Of a DNA stretch of 64,000 bases, positions 51,320-60,478 are shown in pieces; positions within the stretch are counted from its first letter, which is position 1; every line of letters starts with the position of its first letter. The translations under genes and the position numbers were made by a program. Origin of the DNA: Claveliimonas bilis (GTDB taxonomy: Bacteria > Bacillota > Clostridia > Lachnospirales > Lachnospiraceae); contig NZ_AP024845.1 in NCBI RefSeq assembly GCF_020892095.1, forward strand, positions 1,488,001 through 1,552,000. Reading direction: 5' to 3'. Under the pieces are notes generated by a model that was given only the letters and a program-made list of their open reading frames with translations, was not told the origin of the DNA and ran no database searches.

Positions 51320-53080
51320 ATGAGAAAAAAGACAGGGCAAATCCTAAGCCTGCTGCTTTTGCCGGCGCTGCTTGCCGGATGCGCCGCCGGCAGCGGCGAC
51401 AGCGGGACACTGGTAAGCGCCGATGAAACGTATGAAACGACGGGACAGAGTTCTTCAGATTATGAGCTTCAGGATAATAAGTCGTTATATGAGGAAGAAA
51501 ATAATGAAGTCGTGACCATGTATCTGACAGTAGGGCAGGGAAATGAAGAAGATGATACAGATCATACCTGGACAGAGATCAACAGTTATCCTTTGTCTTA
51601 CTATGAGGAACATTCCATTACTCCATACAAATGTGAGGCTGTGCTTCAGGTCGGCGATGAAGCCGGCCCGGTGGAAGGAGAATTCGGCTACAGTGACCGG
51701 ACTGCCAACGCTACGGTGCAGCTTAGAGGGGAGGGCGCTTCCCGGCAGCAGCAGAAGAGCTATCGGATCAAGATCAAGGACGGCGATGGTGATTATAATG
51801 GACAAAAGACAATTTCACTGAATAAACATTCCGGAGATCCTGTCCGATTCAAAAATAAACTGGCGTATTCTTTGATCCAGGAGATCCCGGAAATGATCGG
51901 CGCCAGAACACAGCTGGTTCACCTTTATGTGAAAGATAAGACAGAGGGAGAGGACGGATTGTTCCAGGATTACGGGCTTTACACCCAGGTGGAACAGATC
52001 AATAAAACATACCTGAAAAATCACGGATTTGACAATGACGGCGCACTTTACCAGGTGGGAAATTTTGACTGGCAAAGGCATGAAGACGTAATTATGCTGG
52101 CTACAGATGCAAATTACGATAAAGATGCATTTGAACAGTATCTGGAGGTGGATGGATCAGAAGAACACGATACTCTTATCGCCCTTCTTGATGCAGTGAA
52201 TGACACAGATAATGAAATCAGCGATGTAGTGGAACAGTATTTTGACAAGGATAATCTTTACTATTGGATGGCATTTCACATTTTAATGGGAAATAAAGAT
52301 GTATTGGACGGAAATTATTACCTGTACAGTCCAAGGGGCGTCGATAAATGGTATTTCATTTCCTGGGATAACGACGGGATTTTGAAAGAAGGCTATGAGG
52401 CCATGGAGGATGAGACTTACCAGAGATCCTGGAATAAAGGAATTTTTACTTTTTCAGATACGGTCCTGTTTGAGAGAATCTTAAAAGACCCATCCTGCAG
52501 ACAGAATCTGGACAGTGCGGTGCAGGATCTCTATGAGAACTATCTGACAGAAGAAAATGTACAGGAAAAGATAGATGATCTGCAAAAAGCGACAGAGGAC
52601 TATGTATATTCCCTGCCTGATCAGACGTATGCCAGAGTGAATGAAGAAAATTATAACATCCTTGTTCAGAGTATGGCGGAGGAGATCAAGACGAACTATG
52701 AGGAATACACAAGCAGTATGGCCTCCGCATGGCCGTTCCATATTCTGGAACCGGTAAAGCAGGGAGACAGCACTGTCCTTCAGTGGGAGGAATCCTATCA
52801 GGAAGGCGGCGGTGACATCACTTATTCTGTGGAGCTTTCCAGAGACTATACATTTTCTGACTGTATGGTAAGCGAACAGACCGGGGAAACGAGAGTGGAT
52901 GCCGGATCACTTTCTCCGGGACAGTATTTTGTTCGGGTACGGGCAACCGGTTCAAATGATGTTTCCCAGGACGCCTATGAATATTATCAGACAGAGGCGG
53001 GAAGCAAAGCCTACAGTACTCTTTGTTTTTACGTACAGCAGGACGGCAGTATTTCTGCCGTCAGCTACAGCGAGGATTGA
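51320..53080 (+). CDS. CotH-domain lipoprotein
   Basis: 586 residues, paralogue of the C-terminal half of the PelG fusion. Lipoprotein signal peptide with lipobox LAGC, then a short linker, a CotH kinase-like domain (about 110-430: LRGEGASRQQQKSYRI, DYGLYTQVEQINKTYL, YYWMAFHILMGN, FISWDNDGIL) and an Fn3-like end. CotH proteins are atypical kinases first seen in spore coats and also found in surface polymer clusters. The Asp-x-Asp in SWDND is retained. It may modify a surface protein or the polymer. RBS AGGAGGAAG. Confidence 0.85.
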   Translation: MRKKTGQILSLLLLPALLAGCAAGSGDSGTLVSADETYETTGQSSSDYELQDNKSLYEEENNEVVTMYLTVGQGNEEDDTDHTWTEINSYPLSYYEEHSITPYKCEAVLQVGDEAGPVEGEFGYSDRTANATVQLRGEGASRQQQKSYRIKIKDGDGDYNGQKTISLNKHSGDPVRFKNKLAYSLIQEIPEMIGARTQLVHLYVKDKTEGEDGLFQDYGLYTQVEQINKTYLKNHGFDNDGALYQVGNFDWQRHEDVIMLATDANYDKDAFEQYLEVDGSEEHDTLIALLDAVNDTDNEISDVVEQYFDKDNLYYWMAFHILMGNKDVLDGNYYLYSPRGVDKWYFISWDNDGILKEGYEAMEDETYQRSWNKGIFTFSDTVLFERILKDPSCRQNLDSAVQDLYENYLTEENVQEKIDDLQKATEDYVYSLPDQTYARVNEENYNILVQSMAEEIKTNYEEYTSSMASAWPFHILEPVKQGDSTVLQWEESYQEGGGDITYSVELSRDYTFSDCMVSEQTGETRVDAGSLSPGQYFVRVRATGSNDVSQDAYEYYQTEAGSKAYSTLCFYVQQDGSISAVSYSED

Positions 53081-53086
53081 TGAACG

Positions 53087-53842
53087 ATGGCAGGATTGAG
53101 AATGAGACAGCCGGTTTACCGGAATGAGTGGAAATATTATATTTCTCTGTGGGAAGGAGAGCTTTTGAAAAGGCGTCTGCTTCCATTTATGGAGCGGGAT
53201 GCCCACGCTGAAGGCGGACAGTACACGATTCGCAGTCTGTATTTTGACGATTATTGGGATTCGGCATATGAGGAGAAGATCATGGGTGTCGTAGATCGGC
53301 AGAAATGGCGGATCCGGATTTATAACTACAGTGATTCCAGTATCAAGCTGGAGCGGAAGAAAAAGTGGGGCAGTTACATTCATAAAGATTCCGCATCCCT
53401 TACAAAAGAGGAATACAGAAAGATACTGGAAGGGAATTACGAATTTCTCCTTTCCAGTGAACAGCCTTTGTGCAGGGAATTTTACTATGAGTGTACAGTG
53501 AAACTGCAAAGACCCAAAGTAGTCGTAGACTACGAAAGAGAACCTTTGATCCGCCCGGAAGGTGATGTAAGAATTACCTTTGACAGAGATGTGCGGGCAG
53601 GGGCCTTTGATTATGATATTTTCGATCCGTTCCTTCCGGTTACCTCGGTGCTGGATGAGAATATGATGGTTCTGGAAGTGAAATTTACAGAAATGATCCC
53701 CGAACTCATCAAAGAGCTTTTGCCTCTTGACGGGCAGGAGTTTTCCGCGATTTCAAAATACACATTATGCTATGACAGAGCATTCCACAGAACGGATATG
53801 CTGGCAGGAATATCCAAAACAAACAGGAGGGGCAAAAGATGA
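53087..53842 (+). CDS. VTC-domain protein (polyphosphate polymerase-like)
   Basis: 251 residues of the VTC/triphosphate-tunnel fold: IRSLYFDDYW (about 47-56), WRIRIYNY, KLERKKKWG, YYECTVKLQRPKVVVDYER and RITFDRDVRAG show the alternating basic and acidic tunnel residues. In yeast VTC makes polyphosphate; bacterial copies sit with CotH and DUF4956 genes, and their product is uncertain. Soluble, 6 nt after the CotH gene and overlapping the DUF4956 gene by 4 nt. Confidence 0.87.
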   Translation: MAGLRMRQPVYRNEWKYYISLWEGELLKRRLLPFMERDAHAEGGQYTIRSLYFDDYWDSAYEEKIMGVVDRQKWRIRIYNYSDSSIKLERKKKWGSYIHKDSASLTKEEYRKILEGNYEFLLSSEQPLCREFYYECTVKLQRPKVVVDYEREPLIRPEGDVRITFDRDVRAGAFDYDIFDPFLPVTSVLDENMMVLEVKFTEMIPELIKELLPLDGQEFSAISKYTLCYDRAFHRTDMLAGISKTNRRGKR

Positions 53843-54522
53843 ATATAAGAGATTATTTTAAAAACTCAGTCTGGGAGTCCTTTATGGACGGCCAGGGGCT
53901 GACGGCTGATTTTATGACAAAGGCAGTTATTGCAATGCTGCTGGCCGTAATACTGGGAATCTTTATTTATAAAATTTACGGTCATTATTTCGGAGGAGTT
54001 GTATTTTCCAGTTCCTTTGCGGTGACTCTGGTGGGGATGACGGTACTAAGCTGCATGCTGACGCTGGCTATCAGCAGCAATATCGTGATCTCCCTTGGTA
54101 TGGTCGGTGCGTTGTCTATCGTCCGGTATCGTACTGCGATCAAGGATCCCATGGATCTTTTGTATCTGTTCTGGTCTATTTCTGTGGGAATCACGCTGGG
54201 AGCCGGACTGTATGTGCTGGCGATTGCCACGATGCTTATTATGGTGGCTGTAGTGCACTTGTTTTATAACCGCAGGAAAAAAGGAACGATTTTTATACTG
54301 GTAGCTCATTATGAGTCAGAACTTGCAGGGGATGAGATACTGAGAATACTAAACAAGATGAAGCATCAGCTGAAATCCAAGACGATCCGCGGAGAGCTGA
54401 CAGAACTGACCATCGAGCTTGTCTGCAGAAACAACAACACTCTTTTTATGGAGCAGATCCAGGCAGTAGAGGGTGTACGGGACGTATCGCTGATCCAGTA
54501 CAATGGAGAGTATCACGGATAG
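53839..54522 (+). CDS. DUF4956 membrane protein
   Basis: 227 residues with four membrane helices (about 29-45, 52-80, 105-123, 118-138) around the conserved ALSIVRYRTAIKDPMDLLYLFW motif region (about 90-112) and a cytosolic C-terminal alpha/beta domain. DUF4956 members almost always adjoin VTC-domain genes, so it probably forms a membrane partner for the VTC enzyme, like a channel or anchor. Overlaps VTC by 4 nt. Confidence 0.87.
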   Translation: MNIRDYFKNSVWESFMDGQGLTADFMTKAVIAMLLAVILGIFIYKIYGHYFGGVVFSSSFAVTLVGMTVLSCMLTLAISSNIVISLGMVGALSIVRYRTAIKDPMDLLYLFWSISVGITLGAGLYVLAIATMLIMVAVVHLFYNRRKKGTIFILVAHYESELAGDEILRILNKMKHQLKSKTIRGELTELTIELVCRNNNTLFMEQIQAVEGVRDVSLIQYNGEYHG

Positions 54523-54531
54523 GAGAATGAT

Positions 54532-55911
54532 ATGGGAAGAAGAAACTCGAAGGTTCCGTATATCATGATGGCTGTACTTGCCGTTGCCATTGCCGCGCTG
54601 CTGATCTATATCGTACCTTACCGATATCAGTTGAATCATACTGTATCCTTTAAGGAAACTGATGAGCCTCTTAACAATCCTCTTACCGGGTATGCGCCAT
54701 CGGCGGACAATGAAGAGGAGTGCCAGGACTCGCAGCTGGTATACATTGGCGTGACATGGAGTATGTGGGAACCGTCACAGGGAGAATATGACACAGAAGC
54801 GCTGGAAGAGCTGTTCCATATTGAGGAATGGAAGAGCCAGAATAAGCATGCCGTGCTTCGGTTTATCTGTGATATTCCCGGTGAAGAGGGACATAAAGAT
54901 ATTCCGGAATGGTTGTACGAGAAGACGAGAGACGGAGAATTTTACAGTACAGAGTATGGAGCGGGCTATTCTCCGGATTATTCCAATGAATTTTTCAGAG
55001 AGCGTCATGCCCTGGCAATTCAGGCGCTTGCAAAGTACTGCAATAAAGATGACTTCGTGGCTTATGTGGAACTTGGAAGTCTGGGACATTGGGGAGAATG
55101 GCATACCAATACGGATGAAGGTCTTGAGCCGCTTCCCGATGCAGAAGTATGCTGGGATTATGTGCTGGATTATTCCGATAACTTTCATAATGCAAGGCTT
55201 CTGATGAGAAGAAATTTTGTGATGGCGGCAGATGGAGATCTGGGGCTTTACAATGACATGATCGGAAGTGAAAGTGATACGGAAGAGTGGATGGACTGGA
55301 TCCAAAATGGAGGAAGTTTTGAAACCTCCGGAAAAGCACTGGAGTATGAACCGATGGAAGATTTCTGGGAGAAGGCGCCAAGCGGAGGAGAGTTTACCAG
55401 CGAATATACTATGGAAGAGCTTTTGTCAGACCGGCTTTCAGAGACTTTGGAGATGATCCGGGATTCTCATACGACTTTTATCGGTCCCAAATGCCCGGAA
55501 GGAGATCTGAAAGATGGAAGTGTAGCAGAGAGTATCCGGGAAGAGCTGGGATACCGCTATTACATTTCACGTTTAAGTACCCAATATTCTTTCCGTGACG
55601 GAGAGCTGGAAGTGACGATGACATGGGAAAATTCAGGTCTTGCGCCGTTGTACTGGGACTGGCCTGTCACTATGTATGTATACAATTCTGACGGGGAACT
55701 GAAATACTGGGAAAATATAGAGATCAATCTGTCAGATCTGGTGCCGGGAGAGACAGTTGAGACAACAAACCATATCCCGTTTACAGATGAATTTCGGCAG
55801 GGATATCAAATAGGCATAGGAATCACGGATCCGGATGAGGAGGAACATATTCTTCTTGCTATGGAAGGAAGACAGACAGATAATGTTCAGATCATATACA
55901 CTTATGAATAG
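54532..55911 (+). CDS. DUF4832 protein, putative extracellular glycoside hydrolase
   Basis: 459 residues. N-terminal helix (about 9-29) anchors an outer TIM-barrel-like domain (DUF4832/DUF4874 type): YIGVTWSMWEPSQGEYD, RFICDIPGEEG, AYVELGSLGHWGEWH with a candidate catalytic Glu, and NDMIGSESD; a beta-sandwich (about 350-459) ends it. Fold and motifs point to a glycoside hydrolase clan A-type enzyme. In Gram-negative Pel operons PelA has a hydrolase domain beside its deacetylase; here this gene could fill that part (inference). Confidence 0.72.
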   Translation: MGRRNSKVPYIMMAVLAVAIAALLIYIVPYRYQLNHTVSFKETDEPLNNPLTGYAPSADNEEECQDSQLVYIGVTWSMWEPSQGEYDTEALEELFHIEEWKSQNKHAVLRFICDIPGEEGHKDIPEWLYEKTRDGEFYSTEYGAGYSPDYSNEFFRERHALAIQALAKYCNKDDFVAYVELGSLGHWGEWHTNTDEGLEPLPDAEVCWDYVLDYSDNFHNARLLMRRNFVMAADGDLGLYNDMIGSESDTEEWMDWIQNGGSFETSGKALEYEPMEDFWEKAPSGGEFTSEYTMEELLSDRLSETLEMIRDSHTTFIGPKCPEGDLKDGSVAESIREELGYRYYISRLSTQYSFRDGELEVTMTWENSGLAPLYWDWPVTMYVYNSDGELKYWENIEINLSDLVPGETVETTNHIPFTDEFRQGYQIGIGITDPDEEEHILLAMEGRQTDNVQIIYTYE

Positions 55912-55944
55912 AGGAAACATAAACAGATAAAGGAGGAAAATGAT

Positions 55945-56793
55945 ATGGCTGGCAATGGAATGTTCCGGACATCACTGTTCGGAGGTTTTAACAAAACAGA
56001 TGTAGAGGAGTATATTAAGACACTGGAGCATGAAATAGAATCTGTAAAAGTGCTTCATCAAAAGGAAAAAGCAGATCTGTTAAGAAAGATGGAGGACAGT
56101 CAGGAAAAGGCAGAGCAGGTGGACTTGGAAGTGCCAAAACTTCAGGAAGAGACTGCTAAGCTCCAGGAAGAAAACGACAGACTGCACCGGCTGCTGGAGG
56201 AAGCAAAGGATCAGTCGGAAAGAGCAGATCAGGATATGCCGGAGGGCGAATACAAAGTCCTTCAGGAAGAAAATGCTGCGTTAAAGGAGAGAATGGCCCA
56301 GCAGGAAAAAGAGCTGGAAAATCTGAAGAAAAATCAGGATGGCGGATTTTTTGATTATGAAACAGTTTCCAAGATTATGGATGATGCCAACCGCAATGCA
56401 GAAGCCATTGAGGAGGAAGCGAAGAAGCGGGCAGAAGAGATGATCGAAACAGCAAAGGTTGAAACAGAGAAACAAAAGGATATCATTGCGGCAAGGATCA
56501 ATGCTCAGCTGGAAGAAAAAGGGATTCAGCTTATCGCGGCGAAATATAAGATCGAACAGTATATAAAAGAGATTGAAAGTGCGCAGCAGGGGCTGTTTAA
56601 TATTAATTCCAGGATGATGAAAATGGTGCAGAATATGCCGGTGCGCCTGGATGATTACTGGGAGGGAGAGCATTACCGTGAGTTGGAAAATGCCAGAAAA
56701 TACCGTCATGCCAATGCACTTCTAGGGCAGGAAGGTGTGAAAGAATCAATAAAACTGGAGAATGGAATAAAGAAGGATGGAGAAAAAGCGTAA
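55945..56793 (+). CDS. DivIVA-like coiled-coil protein
   Basis: 282 residues, AAAGGAGG upstream. The N-terminus RTSLFGGFNKTDVEEYIKTLEHEI is the DivIVA type membrane-curvature segment, followed by long Glu/Lys-rich coiled coils and a helical tail. DivIVA-like proteins mark poles or septa and recruit partners. Within a polysaccharide/c-di-GMP operon it could localise the synthesis complex (inference). Overlaps the kinase gene by 17 nt. Confidence 0.8.
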   Translation: MAGNGMFRTSLFGGFNKTDVEEYIKTLEHEIESVKVLHQKEKADLLRKMEDSQEKAEQVDLEVPKLQEETAKLQEENDRLHRLLEEAKDQSERADQDMPEGEYKVLQEENAALKERMAQQEKELENLKKNQDGGFFDYETVSKIMDDANRNAEAIEEEAKKRAEEMIETAKVETEKQKDIIAARINAQLEEKGIQLIAAKYKIEQYIKEIESAQQGLFNINSRMMKMVQNMPVRLDDYWEGEHYRELENARKYRHANALLGQEGVKESIKLENGIKKDGEKA

Positions 56794-59275
56794 AAAGCGA
56801 TATGGCTATCTCTTCCTTTCAATGCTTATTCTCATATTGGTTATCCCTGTTGCTATACAGAGGATGAGTGCAGCAGTTCTTGACAGCGCAGAAACAATGG
56901 GAAGCGAAACAGCTCATGTATATGCATTGAATGAGGTGGCTGTTACAAATCAGTACGAAACTGTGCTGGAAACGCTGGAATATCAGTTGAGACCGGAAAA
57001 CCGAACGGACAGTTATGAGAAGCTGATCCAGCAATATCTGAAATTTGCAGATGAGGTGATGGGGCTTGATGATGTGGAGGCCTATGTATCTGTAGATGGG
57101 AAAATTTATGCAGCTACTTATTGGGAAGGAGATGAAACATTTGATCCACTGGGGACACAGTGGTATCAGCAGGCGATAGAAGCGGATGGGGAGACTATTT
57201 ATACAGATGCTTATATCGATGTGCGGCTGAATAAGACCGTGGTGACCCTGGCAAAACAGATCAAGGGAACAGAGGACGTGGTGGCAGTGGATCTTTATCC
57301 GGACCATCAGCTGGAACAGGAGAGAAAACAGCGCCTTCCGGAAGGGACGAACTATTTTCTGTCAGATTCAAAAGGAGAGCTTCTGAAATACAATCTTACT
57401 GTGAAAAGCCATGAAGATCTTCAGGAGAAATTTGATGAAATTTTTGCGGGAATCCTGAACGGAGAATTTGATACTTATGATTCTTATATTATAGGAGTGG
57501 ACGGTGTCAAGAGAGGCGTATATTATTACAAGCTGGATTCAGGATGGTATTCGGTCGTTACGATTCCTTATGACACTTTGCTGGAATCCTATGAAGGAGC
57601 CTGGAATGTATTTCTGGGAATTATGGGAATTTTTGTTGTGTCTGTGATCATTTTTGCAGTAGCCGATTACCGAACAAGCAGGAAAGCGAAAGTTTACAAT
57701 GAGATCGTAGGTGTGCTGGGGAATTCTTATTACGCACTTTATCAGATTAATCTGAAAAGCGGACAGTATACGATGCTGAAAGGGTCTGACTATGTGAGGA
57801 ACAGGCTCCTGCAGAAAGGGGAATACAGCCAGCTTCTGGATATCATGAAGGAGCTGATAAGAAAAGAAGATTATGAAGAATTTTTGAATACCTTTTCTAC
57901 AGAAAACATGGAAAAACTGGTGCAAAAACGGATCCGGGATTTTGGAGGAGATTTCAAAAGACTTTTCAACGGGGAATACCGATGGGTGCATGTTCAAATG
58001 CTTTATGATGAATCTTTGCAGAAGGGAACAGTGGTACTTGGTTTCAGGGATATTAATGAGGCTAAGGAACATGATCTGTCCATGCTGGAGCTTTTAAAAG
58101 ATTCTCTGGATTCGGTAGACAGCATGGCAAAGAGCAAAAATATGTTTTTCTCCCAAATGTCCCATGATATGAGAACTCCGCTTAATGGAATCATCGGTAT
58201 GGCAAAACTTGCAAAGAATCATACCGAGGATGCAAATAAGACAGCGGAGACGCTAAGCAGGATCGGACAGCTTGGAAATCAGCTCCTGGAACTGATTAAT
58301 GAAATACTGGATATTTCCCGGATGGAAGAAGGGAAGCTGGAACTTCGAAGCGAGAGTTTTCGGATAAAGGAAAATCTGAAGGAACTTGCAGAAATTTTCC
58401 GGTTACAGACGGAAGAAACAGAAAAGCAATTCCTGACCCATATCGATATAGAAGACATCTATATCAGAGGAGATTGGGGAAAGATTCAGCAGATTTTAAA
58501 TAATATTTTGTCAAATGCCTTTAAGTTTACTGCGGACGATGGAAAAGTGGAGATGACAGTAACAGAGGAAAAAGACAGCAACAGCAAATATCGCAAGTAC
58601 CATTTCCGCATTCAGGATAATGGTGCAGGTATGAGCCGGGAATTTCTGAAAAAATTGTATCTGCCTTTTGAAAGGGAAGTGCAGTTCGGGGCAGCGAATG
58701 TCGCCGGGACAGGACTTGGAATGCCTATTGTGCATGAACTGGTGCATAAGATGGGAGGGACCATAGAAGTGGAAAGTGAGCTGGGAGAGGGAACGGAATT
58801 TGAAATAATGATCCCTTGCCAGATCAGTGAAGAACAGGTTCTTCCGCAGGAGGAAGCAAAAGAAAAAGGCGGAAACGAAGAAGCTTTCCTGGAAGGAAAG
58901 AAGGTGCTTATTGCCGAGGATAATATGATCAATATGGAGATTGCACAGGAAATTCTGAAAAGTTTCGGTATGGAGCCGGAGGAAGCCTGGAACGGGAAAG
59001 AGGCAGTGGAGCTGTTTGAGGGAAAACCGGCAGGCTATTTTGACATCATTTTAATGGATATGCAGATGCCTGTGATGGATGGATGCGAAGCTGCTGTTGC
59101 AATCCGCCGTTCAGAGAAAAAAGACGGAGGGACCATTCCTATTATTGCAGTGACGGCAAACGCCTTTGCAGAGGATATTGTCTCCACGCAGAAAGCGGGG
59201 ATGAACGCACATGTTTCCAAACCGATTGATTTCCTGATATTAAAAGAAACGATGGAGAAGCTGCTTAAAAATTGA
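56777..59275 (+). CDS. Hybrid sensor histidine kinase with receiver domain
   Basis: 832 residues. Membrane helices at about 9-30 and 278-298 flank a Cache-type outer sensor; a PAS-like region (about 310-430) is followed by HisKA with His463 in SHDMRTPLNG, a HATPase ending in GTGLGMPIVHEL and a C-terminal receiver domain with Asp761 in LMDMQMPVMDG and SKPID. So it autophosphorylates and can relay phosphate to its own receiver. No Hpt domain is present nearby, so the output may go to the separate receiver protein downstream. Confidence 0.92.
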   Translation: MEKKRKKRYGYLFLSMLILILVIPVAIQRMSAAVLDSAETMGSETAHVYALNEVAVTNQYETVLETLEYQLRPENRTDSYEKLIQQYLKFADEVMGLDDVEAYVSVDGKIYAATYWEGDETFDPLGTQWYQQAIEADGETIYTDAYIDVRLNKTVVTLAKQIKGTEDVVAVDLYPDHQLEQERKQRLPEGTNYFLSDSKGELLKYNLTVKSHEDLQEKFDEIFAGILNGEFDTYDSYIIGVDGVKRGVYYYKLDSGWYSVVTIPYDTLLESYEGAWNVFLGIMGIFVVSVIIFAVADYRTSRKAKVYNEIVGVLGNSYYALYQINLKSGQYTMLKGSDYVRNRLLQKGEYSQLLDIMKELIRKEDYEEFLNTFSTENMEKLVQKRIRDFGGDFKRLFNGEYRWVHVQMLYDESLQKGTVVLGFRDINEAKEHDLSMLELLKDSLDSVDSMAKSKNMFFSQMSHDMRTPLNGIIGMAKLAKNHTEDANKTAETLSRIGQLGNQLLELINEILDISRMEEGKLELRSESFRIKENLKELAEIFRLQTEETEKQFLTHIDIEDIYIRGDWGKIQQILNNILSNAFKFTADDGKVEMTVTEEKDSNSKYRKYHFRIQDNGAGMSREFLKKLYLPFEREVQFGAANVAGTGLGMPIVHELVHKMGGTIEVESELGEGTEFEIMIPCQISEEQVLPQEEAKEKGGNEEAFLEGKKVLIAEDNMINMEIAQEILKSFGMEPEEAWNGKEAVELFEGKPAGYFDIILMDMQMPVMDGCEAAVAIRRSEKKDGGTIPIIAVTANAFAEDIVSTQKAGMNAHVSKPIDFLILKETMEKLLKN

Positions 59276-59334
59276 ATGGGAAGCAGCTTCCGGGGAAAAA
59301 TAGAAAAAGAGATACCAGGTCAGGAGGGTGGACG

Positions 59335-60426
59335 ATGAAAAAGGACAGCAGCAAGGACAGAGAAGAGACAGTAAATAGAAATAACACAATACTGATCGTG
59401 GATGATGATGAAATAAACAGGGCAATTCTGGAAAATATTTTTTCTTCCGGGTATTGTGTGGAAGAGGCAGAAAATGGCAGGATTGGATTGGAAAAATTGT
59501 TTGCACAGACAGAACGTTACTGTGCGGTTTTGCTGGATGTGGTCATGCCTGTTATGGATGGAATAGAAGTGTTGAAGATCCTGAATGAAAAAGGGACTCA
59601 GACGGAAATACCAGTGTTTCTGATTACTGCTGAAGCAGATGACAGGATTTTGAAAACGGCGTATTCACTGGGAGTAATGGATGTTATCCATAAGCCTGTT
59701 ATCCCCTATGTAGTAAGAAGACGTATTGATTCTGTTATAGAGCTTTTCCGCGCGAGGAAGAGACTTAGCAGTAAGGTGGAGGAGCAGCAGAGTGAGCTTT
59801 TAAAGCAGGCGGAGCAGATTATTCTGCTCAATATGGGAATGGTGGAAGCATTGTCTACCGCCATTGAATTTCGAAGCGGAGAATCCGGAGAACATGTACA
59901 TCGGATTCATGATATTACGGAATATCTTCTGCGAAATACAGAGTTGGGAGAAGGACTGAAGGAAGAAGAGATCAGACAGATTGCGATGGCTGCTATCATG
60001 CATGATGTGGGTAAGATAGCGATTCCCGATGCTATTTTGAATAAACCGGGCAGACTGACTCCGGAAGAGTATGAGATTATGAAAACCCATACAACTCAGG
60101 GCGCCCAGCTTTTAAAAAAGATTCCGCATATTATGGAGCACCAGATGTTTCAGTATGCATATGATATTGCAGAACATCACCATGAGAGATGGGACGGCAG
60201 GGGATATCCTGATGGCCTGAAAGGAGATGAAATTTCCATGTGGGCTCAGATTGTTTCTCTGGCGGATGTTTACGATGCACTAGTGAGCAAACGGGTGTAC
60301 AAAGGAGCTATTGAGGTGGAAGAAGCGCTTCGGATGATCCGGGACGGAGAGTGCGGAGTGTTTAATCCGAAACTTCTGAAGTGTTTCATGCAGGCGGAAA
60401 AACCTCTGCGCAGGCTGTATCAGTAG
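59335..60426 (+). CDS. Receiver-HD-GYP cyclic-di-GMP phosphodiesterase
   Basis: 363 residues from ATG 59335, with AGGAGGGTGG 4-13 nt upstream. Receiver domain (1-125, phosphoacceptor Asp68 in LLDVVMPVMDG) joined through a helix to an HD-GYP domain: HVHRIHD, the HD pair His223-Asp224 in MHDVGKIAIPD and the GYP triad Gly290-Tyr291-Pro292 in DGRGYPDGL are all present. It degrades c-di-GMP, probably controlled by phosphotransfer from the upstream hybrid kinase. Confidence 0.93.
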   Translation: MKKDSSKDREETVNRNNTILIVDDDEINRAILENIFSSGYCVEEAENGRIGLEKLFAQTERYCAVLLDVVMPVMDGIEVLKILNEKGTQTEIPVFLITAEADDRILKTAYSLGVMDVIHKPVIPYVVRRRIDSVIELFRARKRLSSKVEEQQSELLKQAEQIILLNMGMVEALSTAIEFRSGESGEHVHRIHDITEYLLRNTELGEGLKEEEIRQIAMAAIMHDVGKIAIPDAILNKPGRLTPEEYEIMKTHTTQGAQLLKKIPHIMEHQMFQYAYDIAEHHHERWDGRGYPDGLKGDEISMWAQIVSLADVYDALVSKRVYKGAIEVEEALRMIRDGECGVFNPKLLKCFMQAEKPLRRLYQ

Positions 60427-60478
60427 CGTGTTTTTATTGTAAAATTTTGGAAAGAATAGAAAAGGAGGTCGTGTGGAG

